Source: Rossellomorea aquimaris
GTDB taxonomy: Bacteria > Bacillota > Bacilli > Bacillales > Bacillaceae_B
Direction: 5' to 3'
Assembly (NCBI RefSeq): GCF_020171925.1
Contig: NZ_JAIVAR010000001.1
Coordinates: 124,001 to 188,000, forward strand
DNA length: 64,000 nucleotides
Position 1 is the first letter of the stretch; each line of letters begins with the position of its first letter. Position numbers and translations under genes: made by a program. The notes below the pieces were generated by a model. It did no database searches and was not told the DNA's origin. It saw nothing but the letters and a program-made list of their open reading frames with translations. This document shows positions 1 to 9,624 of the stretch, in pieces.

Positions 1-103
1 CACTCTATAAATAATGCGCTTACAATACTTTAGCTTTTAAAAAGCCTATAGTTATAGTAAAATGTTTTTAGCCAAGCATGTAATTAAAGGGGGAGAACAT
101 TCC

Positions 104-466
104 ATGTCCATCGAATTGAAAACGCAGTACGGACAAATTGATATTACAAATGATGTCATTGCAATGATTGCTGGAGGTGCAGCGGTGGATTGCTACGGAA
201 TTGTTGGAATGGCTTCAAAGAATCAGATAAAAGACGGTTTTACAGATATCTTACGTAAAGAAAATTTCACTCGTGGAGTGATTGTTCGTCAAGATGAAGA
301 GGAAGTACATATTGATATGTATATTATTGTGAGCTATGGTACAAAAATTTCTGAGATTGCTCATAACGTACAATCCAAGGTTAAATATACCCTTGATAAG
401 ACCGTCGGCTTGGCGGTAGATTCAGTAAATATTTTTGTGCAGGGGGTTCGAGTAACGAACCCGTAG
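104..466 (+). CDS. yloU: Asp23/Gls24 family envelope-stress protein YloU
   Basis: A 120-residue protein of the Asp23/Gls24 (DUF322) family; its exact molecular role is not established. The ATG at 104 is chosen because an AAAGGGGGAG ribosome binding site (86-95) is well spaced to it, and the resulting 120 aa equals the length I recall for B. subtilis YloU; the reading frame runs upstream to 62 without such a site. It is a compact alpha/beta protein with no signal peptide or membrane segment. It is followed after 15 bp by fakA, as in other bacilli, so the two are probably co-transcribed. The identification rests on family resemblance and synteny. Confidence 0.9.
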   Translation: MSIELKTQYGQIDITNDVIAMIAGGAAVDCYGIVGMASKNQIKDGFTDILRKENFTRGVIVRQDEEEVHIDMYIIVSYGTKISEIAHNVQSKVKYTLDKTVGLAVDSVNIFVQGVRVTNP

Positions 467-481
467 TGAGGAGGAAGATTT

Positions 482-2146
482 GTGTCGATTACATCTTTGG
501 AAGGAAAACGTTTTGCCGAAATGGTCATCCAGGGGGCTGCCAACCTATCTTCAAATGCGCAGCTGGTTGATGCGCTGAACGTTTTTCCCGTTCCTGATGG
601 TGATACTGGAACAAACATGAATTTATCAATGACTTCTGGTGCGAAAGAAGTGAAGCAGAACATCAATGATCATATTGGTCAGGTAGCTTCTGCACTTTCA
701 AAAGGGTTATTGATGGGAGCGAGGGGTAACTCAGGTGTTATCCTTTCCCAGTTGTTTAGAGGATTTGGTAAAGCGATTGAAGGCAAGGATGCATTGACGA
801 GTAAGGAATTCGCTGACGCATTGCAGTCTGGAGTGGAAACGGCATACAAGGCTGTCATGAAACCTGTAGAAGGTACAATTCTGACAGTTGCAAAGGATGC
901 TGCCAAAAAAGGTGTGACTGTTGCACAAAACGAAAGTGATTTCGTCAAAGTGATGCAGGAGATCGTCAATGAAGCAAAGGCTTCGTTGGATCGTACACCA
1001 GACCTGCTTCCGGTACTGAAGGAAGTTGGAGTGGTGGATAGCGGAGGACAAGGACTACTATTCGTTTATGAAGGTTTCCTTGCTGAATTGAAAGGTGAAA
1101 AAGTATCAGATCAGGCTTCGCTTCCATCGATGAATGACCTAGTCAGTGCAGAGCACCACAAGGCCGCTCAGGATTTCATGAGCACTGAAGATATCGAATT
1201 TGGCTATTGTACAGAATTCATGGTGAAATTCGAAGAAGGCAAACATTCTTTTGATGAGGAAGATTTCCGGAATGATCTAAGTGAATTCGGTGATTCTCTC
1301 CTTGTGATCAGTGACGATGAACTTGCTAAAGTACATATCCACTCTGAGCAGCCTGGAAATGTGTTATCGTATGGGCATCAATACGGAAGTCTCATCAATA
1401 TCAAAATTGAAAATATGAGGCAGCAGCATAGCAGCATCGTGGGTGAATCAAAGCCTGTCAAGCCTAAAGAGATTCCTGCTAAAAAAGAGGTCGATTTTGC
1501 AATCGTCACGGTTGCGATGGGTGAAGGGATATCCGAACTCTTCAAGAGTATCGGTGCCACGGCCGTCATCGAAGGCGGACAGACCATGAATCCAAGCACA
1601 GAGGATATTGTCAAGGCTGTTGAAGATGTGAATGCCAAGAAAGTCATCATCATGCCAAACAATAAGAACATCATCATGGCAGCGGAGCAGGCTGCTGAAG
1701 TACTAGGCGCAGAAGTGGCGGTAGTCCCAACCAAGACTGTCCCACAAGGAATGGCCGCGTTACTTGCTTTCAACCCCACTGCCACAGTGGAAGAAAACAA
1801 GAAGATGATGAGCGAAGCTTCTAAAGCTGTAAAGACTGGTCAGATCACTTATGCTGTCAGGGATACGAATATCGATGGCGTAACGATTTCCAAGGATGAT
1901 TTCATGGGAATCTCCGAAGGGAAGATTGAAATAGCTGAGAAGGATCGTCAGCAGGCGGCAAAGAATTTATTGGACCGTATGTTGGATGAAGACTCAGAGA
2001 TCCTTACCATTCTTTACGGAGAAGGTGTAACCGAAGAAGACGTACAAACGATACAGGAATATGTAGAAGATAAATATGAAGACGTTGAAGTGGAAGTTCA
2101 TAATGGCAAACAGCCACTTTACTCCTATATATTCTCAATCGAATAA
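482..2146 (+). CDS. fakA: Fatty acid kinase ATPase subunit FakA (DhaK/DhaL-like, YloV)
   Basis: FakA phosphorylates fatty acids held by a separate FakB protein, feeding exogenous fatty acids to PlsX/PlsY for phospholipid synthesis. The N-terminal DhaL/DAK2 domain (about residues 1-200) shows the nucleotide and metal motif NVFPVPDGDTGTNM at 33-46, ARGNSGVILS at 81-90 and VDSGGQG near 187. The remainder is the family's central and C-terminal DegV-like part. The length of 554 aa is usual. The start is GTG, preceded by GAGGAGGAAG. No fakB is present in the window. PlsX, a downstream enzyme of the same lipid route, lies 4 kb away. Confidence 0.95.
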   Translation: MSITSLEGKRFAEMVIQGAANLSSNAQLVDALNVFPVPDGDTGTNMNLSMTSGAKEVKQNINDHIGQVASALSKGLLMGARGNSGVILSQLFRGFGKAIEGKDALTSKEFADALQSGVETAYKAVMKPVEGTILTVAKDAAKKGVTVAQNESDFVKVMQEIVNEAKASLDRTPDLLPVLKEVGVVDSGGQGLLFVYEGFLAELKGEKVSDQASLPSMNDLVSAEHHKAAQDFMSTEDIEFGYCTEFMVKFEEGKHSFDEEDFRNDLSEFGDSLLVISDDELAKVHIHSEQPGNVLSYGHQYGSLINIKIENMRQQHSSIVGESKPVKPKEIPAKKEVDFAIVTVAMGEGISELFKSIGATAVIEGGQTMNPSTEDIVKAVEDVNAKKVIIMPNNKNIIMAAEQAAEVLGAEVAVVPTKTVPQGMAALLAFNPTATVEENKKMMSEASKAVKTGQITYAVRDTNIDGVTISKDDFMGISEGKIEIAEKDRQQAAKNLLDRMLDEDSEILTILYGEGVTEEDVQTIQEYVEDKYEDVEVEVHNGKQPLYSYIFSIE

Positions 2147-2152
2147 AGGAAC

Positions 2153-2195
2153 AAGGGGACGGCACTCATGATAGCGCCAGTCCCCTTATCTTATG
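2153..2195 (+). terminator. GGGGAC-type hairpin after fakA
   Basis: An inverted repeat with AAGGGGAC...GGC at 2153-2163 pairs with GCC...GTCCCCTT ending at 2187, followed by a weak T-rich run. It probably ends the yloU-fakA transcript and separates it from sdaAB. The same GGGGAC core recurs in two other intergenic hairpins in this window (17804-17850 and 30441-30488). Confidence 0.6.
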
Positions 2196-2239
2196 TTAAA
2201 ATATAAGTAGTTTGCTTGTTTAGACAGGGGGAAATCCAC

Positions 2240-2902
2240 ATGAAATACAAAAGTGTATTTGATATCATCGGTCCAGTGATGATCGGGCCATCAAGCTCAC
2301 ATACTGCAGGAGCAGCGCGAATCGGTAGGATTGCCCGCAACCTCTTCCGGCGTGAACCGAAGTGGATGACCATTTCGTTTTACGGCTCATTTGCCAAAAC
2401 GTACAAGGGCCATGGAACCGATGTAGCGATTGTAGGTGGGATTCTTGATTATGATACGGATGATGAACGCATCATCCACTCGATTGATCAAGCACGGAAA
2501 AAGGGAATTAAAGTGAAGTTTCACGAAGAAGAAGCCGTGACCGATCACCCGAATACAGCAAGGATCATTATGGGTGACGATCAGGGTGAGCTTGAACTAG
2601 TCGGTATTTCAATCGGTGGGGGAAAAGTGGAAATTATTGAATTGAATGGTTTTGAGCTGAAGCTTTCAGGTCATCACCCTGCGATCCTCGTTGTTCACGA
2701 TGATCGATTCGGTGCCATTGCCTCCGTTTCGAACATTCTTGCTAAACACCAGTTGAATATCGGACATATGGACGTTTCACGTAAGGAAAAAGGAAAGATG
2801 GCGCTGATGACCATTGAAGTGGATCAGCCGATTGACGAAGCGGTCATCGCTGAAATTACGTCTCTTCCGAATATTACACAAGTTACTAGGATTTCAGATT
2901 AA
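2240..2902 (+). CDS. sdaAB: L-serine dehydratase, beta subunit
   Basis: This is the small subunit of the two-chain iron-sulfur L-serine dehydratase that converts L-serine to pyruvate and ammonia. The N-terminus carries GPSSSHTAGA (residues 16-25), the family's serine-binding loop. The C-terminal about 70 residues look like an ACT regulatory domain. The ATG at 2240 follows an AGGGGG site at the usual distance; the frame is open from 2216 but without a ribosome binding site there. The length is 220 aa. It is followed by the alpha subunit 51 bp downstream, so the enzyme is encoded as a pair. Confidence 0.95.
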   Translation: MKYKSVFDIIGPVMIGPSSSHTAGAARIGRIARNLFRREPKWMTISFYGSFAKTYKGHGTDVAIVGGILDYDTDDERIIHSIDQARKKGIKVKFHEEEAVTDHPNTARIIMGDDQGELELVGISIGGGKVEIIELNGFELKLSGHHPAILVVHDDRFGAIASVSNILAKHQLNIGHMDVSRKEKGKMALMTIEVDQPIDEAVIAEITSLPNITQVTRISD

Positions 2903-2915
2903 AGCAATGATTTTA

Positions 2916-2929
2916 TGATAGCGTTTACA
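2916..2929 (+). promoter_or_regulatory. Candidate CcpA cre site between sdaAB and sdaAA
   Basis: The 14-mer TGATAGCGTTTACA differs from the catabolite-response-element consensus TGWAANCGNTNWCA at one defined position (T for A at position 4). It lies in the short spacer before sdaAA. If it is bound by CcpA, it would place serine breakdown to pyruvate under carbon catabolite control, as either a roadblock or a promoter-proximal site. This is a consensus match only. Confidence 0.45.
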
Positions 2930-2953
2930 TTATTGGTGTAAGGGGGTTACTTT

Positions 2954-3847
2954 ATGTTTAGAAATGTTGCAGAGTTGATTGAACTCGCAGAAAGCCAAAA
3001 TAAAAAAATATCAGATATCATGATCGAACAAGAGATGGAGTTTACGGGAAAGACATTCGAACAAATCTACGCACAAATGGAAAAGAATCTGGAAGTGATG
3101 GAGCAGGCCGTTGCCCGCGGCCTTGAAGGGGTTAAATCCCACTCCGGCCTTACTGGCGGGGATGCCGTCCTATTACAGAAATATATCGAAAAAGGGAAGT
3201 CGCTATCAGGTGACACCATTTTGGATGCGGTCAGCAAGGCGGTTGCCACAAACGAGGTGAACGCTGCGATGGGTACAATCTGTGCGACTCCGACTGCAGG
3301 TTCTGCTGGAGTGGTTCCCGGTACTTTATTCGCTGTTAAAAACAAACTCAACCCATCAAAAGACGACATGGTAAGGTTCTTATTTACATCCGGTGCATTC
3401 GGATTTGTGGTCGCCAATAATGCTTCGATTTCAGGAGCAGCCGGCGGTTGTCAGGCAGAAGTGGGGTCGGCGAGCGGAATGGCTGCTGCAGCCATTGTGG
3501 AGATGGCTGGTGGATCACCGAGCCAATCAGCGGAAGCGATGGCGATTACGTTGAAGAATATGCTTGGTCTGGTATGCGATCCAGTTGCGGGCTTGGTGGA
3601 AGTACCGTGCGTCAAACGGAACGCCATGGGGGCTGCGAATGCCATGGTCGCAGCAGATATGGCGCTTGCTGGAATTACGAGCAGAATCCCTTGTGATGAA
3701 GTCATCGATGCGATGTATAAAATCGGTCAAACAATGCCTGTTGCCTTGAGGGAAACAGCTCAGGGAGGATTAGCTGCAACTCCTACAGGCAGGGAATTAG
3801 AAGCGAAAATCTTCGGGGTCTCCCTGAATAAACGTGAAGATTCCTAA
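2954..3847 (+). CDS. sdaAA: L-serine dehydratase, iron-sulfur-dependent, alpha subunit
   Basis: This is the catalytic subunit of L-serine dehydratase, which deaminates serine to pyruvate using a [4Fe-4S] cluster. Four cysteines are visible, at C110 (GTICATP), C166 (GGCQAEVG), C208 (LVCDPVAG) and C219 (VPCVKRN); these lie in the motifs that hold the cluster in this family. The length of 297 aa is normal. An AAGGGGGT site precedes the ATG. Its last 14 bases overlap the GTG start of recG. A CcpA-like operator sits in the gap just upstream. Confidence 0.95.
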   Translation: MFRNVAELIELAESQNKKISDIMIEQEMEFTGKTFEQIYAQMEKNLEVMEQAVARGLEGVKSHSGLTGGDAVLLQKYIEKGKSLSGDTILDAVSKAVATNEVNAAMGTICATPTAGSAGVVPGTLFAVKNKLNPSKDDMVRFLFTSGAFGFVVANNASISGAAGGCQAEVGSASGMAAAAIVEMAGGSPSQSAEAMAITLKNMLGLVCDPVAGLVEVPCVKRNAMGAANAMVAADMALAGITSRIPCDEVIDAMYKIGQTMPVALRETAQGGLAATPTGRELEAKIFGVSLNKREDS

Positions 3848-5885
3848 TGATGAACTAACAATCCAGAACATTAAGGGGATCGGCGAGGAAACTGCATTGC
3901 AGCTGAATCAAATGGGGATATACAACGTTCTGGATTTGTTGGAGTATCTGCCTTATCGCTATGAGGACTATCGATTAAGGGATTTGGAAGAAGTCGCGCA
4001 TGATGAGCGGGTCACGGTTGAAGGGAAGGTCCATTCCGAACCTTCATTGATGTACTATGGCAGAAAGAAATCAAGGCTGACACTCAAGGTACTCGTTGGA
4101 AGGTACTTGGTTCAGGCTGTATTCTTTAATCAGCCTTATCTTAAAAAGAACATCAATCTACATGACACGATCACAGTGACGGGCAAATGGGATAAAAACA
4201 GGCAAATCATCACCGTCCAGCACTTTCAAAGTGGCCCCCACACAAAAGATGGCGACTTCGAGCCTGTATATTCCTTAAAAGGGAATGTGAAGAACCATAC
4301 ACTAAGAAAGTTCATCAAGAAGGCTTTTGCAGATTATGGTGATCTCATTAAGGAGAACCTCCCTGCTTCCATCCTTGAGAAGTACAAATTGATGAGTCGT
4401 GAACAAGCATTATACTCATTGCATTTTCCAGACTCTCAATCAGGGATGAAACAGGCAAGGAGAAGATTCGTTTACGAAGAGTTCTTGCTATTTCAACTTA
4501 AGATGCAAGCACTCAGAAAGTTCGAACGGGAACAATCTTCTGGTGTGCAGCAGCATTACGATGTGAAAAAGATCCAGGGATTCACTGATTCGCTGCCCTT
4601 CCCTTTGACCGGAGCTCAAAAGAGGGTGGTGAACGAAATTTTGTCCGATATGAAATCACCATATCGCATGAATCGTTTGCTCCAAGGGGATGTCGGATCC
4701 GGGAAAACCGTCGTTGGGGCCATTGCTTTGTTCTCGACGGTTACAGCTGGGTATCAAGGTGCACTCATGGTGCCGACGGAGATCCTGGCCGAGCAGCATG
4801 CTGATTCGATGAGCGAGCTCTTGGCACCTGCAGGGTTATCCGTTGCATTGCTAACGAGTTCTGTAAAAGGGAAGAGACGGAGACTTCTGTTAGAAAAGCT
4901 CAAAGAAGGGGAAATCGATATCCTGATCGGAACACATGCCTTGATTCAGGATGATGTCGAATTCAAGTCCCTGGGTTTGGTCGTTACAGATGAACAACAT
5001 CGCTTTGGCGTCAATCAAAGGAGGGTGTTGCGGGAGAAAGGAAAGAGTCCTGATGTATTATTCATGACGGCGACTCCCATTCCGAGGACTCTTGCAATCA
5101 CCGTGTTTGGTGAAATGGATGTAAGCATCATCGATGAGATGCCGGCTGGAAGGAAGGCGATCGAAACGTACTGGGCAAAGGCCGATATGCTGCCGCGTGT
5201 CCTGACTTTCATGGATAAAGAGCTTGATCAAGGGAGACAGGCGTATGTCATTTGTCCGTTGATTGAGGAATCCGATAAATTGGATGTCCAGAATGCAATA
5301 GATGTTTATAACCAATTGCTTGTGTATTTTGAAGGTCGCTATAAAGTCGGACTCATGCATGGCAGGCTCCATCCTGATGAAAAAGATGATGTGATGAGGC
5401 AGTTTAGTTCAAATGATCTTCAAGTGCTGGTGTCGACGACCGTGGTGGAAGTCGGTGTCAACGTACCGAACGCCACCTTCATGCTCATCTATGATGCAGA
5501 AAGATTCGGATTATCCCAACTTCACCAACTTCGTGGCCGGGTCGGCCGTGGTGAGAATCAATCTTACTGCATTTTGTTAGCCGAGCCGAAGACAGAGGTC
5601 GGCAAAGAGCGGATGAAAATCATGACCGAAACAAATGACGGCTTCGTCCTCAGTGAGAAAGACCTTGAACTCAGGGGACCGGGTGATTTCTTCGGTAGGA
5701 AGCAAAGCGGCATGCCGGAATTCAAGGTTGCCGATATGGTGCATGATTACCGGGCGCTTGAAGTCGCACGGGATGATGCGGCTCAGCTTATTAATTCAGA
5801 TGACTTCTGGAAGGATGCTGAATGGGAAGAGCTGCGTGCAACCTTATCTGAATCAGGTGTGATGGAAGGTGAAAAGCTCGATTAG
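3834..5885 (+). CDS. recG: ATP-dependent DNA helicase RecG
   Basis: RecG is a superfamily 2 helicase that reverses stalled replication forks and migrates Holliday junctions. The wedge/OB domain occupies roughly residues 1-200. The motor has Walker A GDVGSGKT (285-292), the DEQH box (386-389) and the C-terminal ELRGPGDFFG segment typical of RecG. The length of 683 aa matches the family. The GTG start at 3834 lies inside sdaAA (14-bp overlap) and has only a distant GGGG upstream, so translation may be coupled to sdaAA. A terminator follows directly. Confidence 0.97.
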   Translation: MKIPNDELTIQNIKGIGEETALQLNQMGIYNVLDLLEYLPYRYEDYRLRDLEEVAHDERVTVEGKVHSEPSLMYYGRKKSRLTLKVLVGRYLVQAVFFNQPYLKKNINLHDTITVTGKWDKNRQIITVQHFQSGPHTKDGDFEPVYSLKGNVKNHTLRKFIKKAFADYGDLIKENLPASILEKYKLMSREQALYSLHFPDSQSGMKQARRRFVYEEFLLFQLKMQALRKFEREQSSGVQQHYDVKKIQGFTDSLPFPLTGAQKRVVNEILSDMKSPYRMNRLLQGDVGSGKTVVGAIALFSTVTAGYQGALMVPTEILAEQHADSMSELLAPAGLSVALLTSSVKGKRRRLLLEKLKEGEIDILIGTHALIQDDVEFKSLGLVVTDEQHRFGVNQRRVLREKGKSPDVLFMTATPIPRTLAITVFGEMDVSIIDEMPAGRKAIETYWAKADMLPRVLTFMDKELDQGRQAYVICPLIEESDKLDVQNAIDVYNQLLVYFEGRYKVGLMHGRLHPDEKDDVMRQFSSNDLQVLVSTTVVEVGVNVPNATFMLIYDAERFGLSQLHQLRGRVGRGENQSYCILLAEPKTEVGKERMKIMTETNDGFVLSEKDLELRGPGDFFGRKQSGMPEFKVADMVHDYRALEVARDDAAQLINSDDFWKDAEWEELRATLSESGVMEGEKLD

Positions 5886-5886
5886 A

Positions 5887-5926
5887 AAGGCGGATTGCAG
5901 GATTAATTCTTGCAATCTGCCTTTTT
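5887..5926 (+). terminator. recG terminator
   Basis: A 13-bp stem (5887-5899 with 5911-5923, one G-U pair) closes an 11-nt loop and is followed by a T run. Its 3' arm contains the TTGCAA that serves as the -35 element of the fapR promoter, so terminator and promoter are physically overlapped. Confidence 0.85.
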
Positions 5927-5938
5927 AGCTTATATACT
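5910..5938 (+). promoter_or_regulatory. fapR operon sigma-A promoter
   Basis: TTGCAA (5910-5915), a 17-bp spacer and TATACT (5933-5938) make a near-consensus vegetative promoter. It lies 41 bp upstream of the fapR start and directly upstream of the FapR operator, so bound repressor would cover the transcription start. Confidence 0.8.
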
Positions 5939-5941
5939 ACT

Positions 5942-5960
5942 ATTAGTACCTAGTACTAAT
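5942..5960 (+). promoter_or_regulatory. FapR operator
   Basis: A palindrome with arms ATTAGTAC and GTACTAAT around a CTA centre matches the FapR box known from Bacillus (TTAGTACCTAGTACTAA type). It sits just after the -10 element of the fapR promoter. FapR is released from such sites by malonyl-CoA, so the operon is autoregulated. Confidence 0.9.
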
Positions 5961-5978
5961 AGCGGACGGTGTTAATAA

Positions 5979-6560
5979 ATGAGACTTTCAAAAAAAGAAA
6001 GACAATCAAATCTAATAGAAACCATTAACGAAAACCCATTCATTACGGATGAGGAATTGGCAGAACGGTTCAGTGTGAGCGTTCAAACTATCCGTCTTGA
6101 CCGAATGGAGCTTTCTATACCCGAACTGCGGGAACGCATCAAGAACGTAGCTGAAAAGTCGTTCGAAGACGAAGTGAAGTCACTGCCGATAGAAGAGGTC
6201 ATCGGGGAAATCATTGATATAGACTTGGATGATAGTGCAATTTCAATATTCGACGTAAAGGCCGAACATGTCTTTGTCAGGAATAGGATTGCACGTGGGC
6301 ATCATCTATTTGCGCAGGCGAACTCATTGGCCGTAGCAGTCATAAATGATGAACTTGCCCTGACTGCCAAGTCCACGATCCGGTTCACGCGACCGGTAAC
6401 GGAAGGCGAGAGGGTCGTGGCAAAGGCGAAGGTCATACATATAGAAGATTTAAAGGATCGAACAATGGTAGAAGTAAATAGTTATGTCGGAGGAGAACTC
6501 GTATTTAGAGGGGACTTCGAAATGTACAGATCGAATAAAGTGGAAAAGGATGAAGCATAG
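5979..6560 (+). CDS. fapR: Transcription factor FapR, repressor of fatty-acid and phospholipid genes
   Basis: FapR is a DNA-binding repressor that senses malonyl-CoA. Residues about 22-42 form a helix-turn-helix ([19 protein letters not shown]), and the rest is a hot-dog-fold effector domain. At 193 aa it is close to the B. subtilis length (188). The ribosome binding site is weak (GGACGGTG). The gene begins the fapR-plsX-fabD-fabG operon and ends immediately before the plsX ATG. Its own operator lies upstream at 5942-5960. Confidence 0.95.
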   Translation: MRLSKKERQSNLIETINENPFITDEELAERFSVSVQTIRLDRMELSIPELRERIKNVAEKSFEDEVKSLPIEEVIGEIIDIDLDDSAISIFDVKAEHVFVRNRIARGHHLFAQANSLAVAVINDELALTAKSTIRFTRPVTEGERVVAKAKVIHIEDLKDRTMVEVNSYVGGELVFRGDFEMYRSNKVEKDEA

Positions 6561-7556
6561 ATGAAGTTAGCCGTTGATGCAATGGGCGGAGATCATGCAC
6601 CTAAAGAGATTGTCCTTGGTGTCAAGAAAGCTCTGGAAGAGTTTCAGGATATAGAGGTCATGCTCTATGGCGACGAAGATCAAATCAAGGAGTGGCTACC
6701 TGAGCACGATCGATTAACCATCTTCCATACGGATGAAGTGATCGAAGGTACTGATGAACCGGTGCGCGCTGTGAAAAGGAAGAAAAATTCTTCCATGGTA
6801 TTGATGGCTCAGGCAGTGAAGAATGGGGAAGCGGATGCCTGCATATCAGCGGGGAATACCGGTGCCCTGATGACAGCGGGATTATTCATCGTAGGCAGGA
6901 TCGAAGGAATCGAGCGTCCAGCGCTAGCCCCTACACTCCCAACCTTAGATGGAACCGGCTTCTTAATGCTTGATCTAGGTGCAAACGTAGATGCGAAGCC
7001 GGAGCACCTTGTTCAATACAGCATCATGGGCAGCATCTATGCCGAGAAGGTAAGGGGTGTCGATCAGCCAAGGGTAGGACTGTTGAATATCGGTACTGAG
7101 GATAAGAAAGGGAACGAGCTGACGAAGAAGACGTTCAATCTGATGAAAGATGCCCCAGTGAATTTCATCGGGAATGTAGAATCACGCGATTTATTGAATG
7201 GTGTCGCGGATGTCGTGGTAACCGATGGCTTTACCGGGAACATGGTGTTGAAGACAATCGAAGGAACGGCATTGTCGATTTTCTCATTATTAAAGGATAC
7301 ATTGACTTCCTCTGTCAAAAACAAGCTGGCTGCCGGGCTTATAAAGAACGACCTGAAAGGGTTGAAAGGCATGCTTGATTACACAGAATACGGAGGGGCA
7401 GGATTATTCGGACTGAATGCACCTGTCATCAAGGCTCACGGGTCATCCAATAGCGTAGCTTTATTCAATGCGATGAGGCAAGCTAGGGAAATGGTGAAAA
7501 ACGATGTTTCAAATACAATCAAGGAAGCTGTAAAAGGAGGAGATGCATATGAGTAA
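6561..7556 (+). CDS. plsX: Phosphate acyltransferase PlsX
   Basis: PlsX converts acyl-ACP to acyl-phosphate, the acyl donor that PlsY uses to start phospholipid synthesis. The N-terminus [18 protein letters not shown] is the family signature. The length of 331 aa is typical. The ATG directly abuts the fapR stop codon, implying translational coupling. The end overlaps the start of fabD by 8 bp. It belongs to the FapR-controlled operon. Confidence 0.97.
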   Translation: MKLAVDAMGGDHAPKEIVLGVKKALEEFQDIEVMLYGDEDQIKEWLPEHDRLTIFHTDEVIEGTDEPVRAVKRKKNSSMVLMAQAVKNGEADACISAGNTGALMTAGLFIVGRIEGIERPALAPTLPTLDGTGFLMLDLGANVDAKPEHLVQYSIMGSIYAEKVRGVDQPRVGLLNIGTEDKKGNELTKKTFNLMKDAPVNFIGNVESRDLLNGVADVVVTDGFTGNMVLKTIEGTALSIFSLLKDTLTSSVKNKLAAGLIKNDLKGLKGMLDYTEYGGAGLFGLNAPVIKAHGSSNSVALFNAMRQAREMVKNDVSNTIKEAVKGGDAYE

Positions 7557-8493
7557 AGTAGCATTTGTATTCCCTGGACAAGGTTCCCAAACAGTCGGAA
7601 TGGGAAAGGAACTCGCTGACAAGTACGAGGAAGTCGGAAGATATTTTCAAAAAGCGGATAGCAAGCTCGGTACTGATCTGTCTTCCATCATATTCGAAGG
7701 ACCGCAGGAAGAATTGACCCAAACAACGAATGCGCAGCCTGCATTATTGACAACGAGTATAGCCATCCTTGATCGTTTGAAACAAGAAGGCATACAAGCT
7801 GATTACACTGCCGGTCATAGTTTAGGTGAATATTCCGCATTGGTGGCTTCCGGATCACTTTCTTTCGAGGATGCAGTCTATGCTGTCCGAAAAAGAGGGG
7901 AGTTCATGGAAGAAGCGGTTCCTAGTGGTGAAGGGACGATGGCAGCTGTTCTTGGGATGGATAGGGAAGCCCTTAAAGAAATCACGGATCGAGTGAGTGA
8001 AGAAGGTCATTCTGTCGGACTTGCCAACCTGAATTGTCCGGGACAGATTGTCATTTCAGGAACAGTTGCAGGAGTGGAGGCAGCGTCGAACCTTGCGAAA
8101 GACGGAGGAGCCAAAAGGGTGATCCCGCTTCAAGTCAGTGGTCCTTTCCACTCTCAACTAATGAAACCTGCTGCTGAAAAGTTTGTCGGCATTCTTGATT
8201 CAGTCAGCATTAACGATGCAAGTATCCCTGTAATCGCCAATGTGACTGCTTCTCCTGTCCAAGGTGCAGAGGAAATCAAACGGTTACTGATCGAGCAGCT
8301 TTATTCCCCTGTACTGTGGGAAGATACGGTTGAAAAACTATTGGATTTAGGAGTCGACACATTTGTGGAGATTGGTTCAGGTAAAGTATTATCAGGACTC
8401 ATCAAAAAAGTGAATCGCCGTGTGAAAACATTTGCGGTTCAGGATGAGGCCTCCCTAGCTGAAGCAATTGAAAAGTTGAAGGGGGAACAATAG
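7549..8493 (+). CDS. fabD: Malonyl-CoA:ACP transacylase FabD
   Basis: FabD transfers malonyl from CoA to acyl carrier protein to supply elongation. The nucleophile elbow GHSLG (89-93, Ser91) and the catalytic histidine in SGPFHS (His201) are present, as is the N-terminal FPGQGSQ motif. The ATG at 7549 is chosen over the ATG at 7543 because AAAGGAGG (7533-7540) is 8 bp from the former and only 2 bp from the latter. The length is 314 aa. It overlaps plsX and is followed without a gap by fabG. Confidence 0.96.
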   Translation: MSKVAFVFPGQGSQTVGMGKELADKYEEVGRYFQKADSKLGTDLSSIIFEGPQEELTQTTNAQPALLTTSIAILDRLKQEGIQADYTAGHSLGEYSALVASGSLSFEDAVYAVRKRGEFMEEAVPSGEGTMAAVLGMDREALKEITDRVSEEGHSVGLANLNCPGQIVISGTVAGVEAASNLAKDGGAKRVIPLQVSGPFHSQLMKPAAEKFVGILDSVSINDASIPVIANVTASPVQGAEEIKRLLIEQLYSPVLWEDTVEKLLDLGVDTFVEIGSGKVLSGLIKKVNRRVKTFAVQDEASLAEAIEKLKGEQ

Positions 8494-9237
8494 ATGAATT
8501 TAGATGGTAAAGTGGCACTTGTGACAGGTGCCTCCAGAGGGATCGGAAAAGAAATCGCTCTCGAACTTGCACGTGAAGGTGCCAAGGTTGTCGTCAATTA
8601 TTCCGGCAGTGAAGCGAAAGCCAATGAAGTGGTTGATGAAATCAAATCTCTTGGAAGTGAAGCAATCGCTTTCCAATGCAATGTTGCGGACGGTGAATCC
8701 GTTCAGTCCATGGTGAAAGAGACGATCAGTCAGTTCGGTTCATTGGACATACTAGTCAATAACGCCGGCATCACGAAAGATAATTTATTGATGCGCATGA
8801 AGGAAAATGAATGGGATGATGTCATCAACATCAATCTCAAAGGAGTATTCCTTTGTACAAAAGCGGCAACAAGACAGATGATGAAACAAAGAAGCGGACG
8901 TATCATCAACATCTCATCCATTGTTGGCGTGAGTGGGAATCCGGGACAGGCTAACTATGTAGCAGCCAAATCCGGTGTCATCGGTTTGACGAAGACGGCT
9001 GCGAAGGAACTTGCACCACGGGGGATCACGGTGAATGCCATTGCCCCTGGCTTTATATCCACCGATATGACAGATCAACTTCCAGAAGATGTCCGGAATG
9101 AAATGTTGAAGCAGATTCCTTTGAATCGTTTTGGTGACCCTAAAGACATTGCCAAGGTTGTGGGCTTTATTGCATCAGATTCGTCATCTTATATGACGGG
9201 CCAGACTCTTCACATCGATGGCGGAATGGTGATGTAA
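8494..9237 (+). CDS. fabG: 3-oxoacyl-ACP reductase FabG
   Basis: FabG is an NADPH-dependent short-chain dehydrogenase that reduces 3-ketoacyl-ACP in fatty-acid elongation. The cofactor motif TGASRGIG (11-18) and the catalytic Ser142, Tyr155 and Lys159 (YVAAK) are in place, and the C-terminal HIDGGM is typical. The length is 247 aa. The ATG follows the fabD stop directly, with an AAGGGGGAA site. It is the last gene before a gap with a new -10 element for acpP. Confidence 0.96.
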   Translation: MNLDGKVALVTGASRGIGKEIALELAREGAKVVVNYSGSEAKANEVVDEIKSLGSEAIAFQCNVADGESVQSMVKETISQFGSLDILVNNAGITKDNLLMRMKENEWDDVININLKGVFLCTKAATRQMMKQRSGRIINISSIVGVSGNPGQANYVAAKSGVIGLTKTAAKELAPRGITVNAIAPGFISTDMTDQLPEDVRNEMLKQIPLNRFGDPKDIAKVVGFIASDSSSYMTGQTLHIDGGMVM

Positions 9238-9270
9238 CCCTGTTCAACTAAGGCTGTTCGAAGGAATTTT

Positions 9271-9320
9271 AATGAAAATACCTTAAATTCTTTTCATTGC
9301 AGGCTGTAATACACTATAAT
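9271..9320 (+). promoter_or_regulatory. acpP upstream region with hairpin and -10 element
   Basis: AATGAAAA (9271-9278) pairs perfectly with TTTTCATT (9291-9298), and a TATAAT -10 element follows at 9315-9320. The -35 region (TTTCAT around 9292) is weak. This probably gives acpP its own strong transcript in addition to readthrough from the fapR operon. The hairpin lacks a T run, so it is not a clear terminator. Confidence 0.45.
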
Positions 9321-9341
9321 ACTTGAGGGGAGGTGACAAAT

Positions 9342-9575
9342 ATGGCAGAAGTATTAGATCGTGTAACGAAAATCATTGTTGATCGTCTTGGTGTAGATGA
9401 ATCTCAAGTGACTCTTGAAGCTTCTTTCAAAGAAGATTTAGGAGCAGACTCCCTTGATGTAGTTGAGTTGGTTATGGAACTTGAAGATGAATTCGATATG
9501 GAAATTTCTGACGATGATGCTGAGAAAATTGGCACAGTAGGTGATGCTGTGAACTACATAAAAGCAAACGCATAA
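9342..9575 (+). CDS. acpP: Acyl carrier protein
   Basis: This is the 77-aa acidic carrier of growing acyl chains. Ser37 in GADSLDV is the 4'-phosphopantetheine attachment site. The ATG at 9342 is preceded by GAGGGGAGGTG; the frame also opens at an upstream GTG (9333), but the 77-aa product matches the family exactly. It serves FabD, FabG and PlsX encoded just upstream. A strong terminator follows at 9625. Confidence 0.97.
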   Translation: MAEVLDRVTKIIVDRLGVDESQVTLEASFKEDLGADSLDVVELVMELEDEFDMEISDDDAEKIGTVGDAVNYIKANA

Positions 9576-9624
9576 TCGTTAGATTGAATGCAGGGCCTAA
9601 AACGGACCCGCATTCACCATTTCA

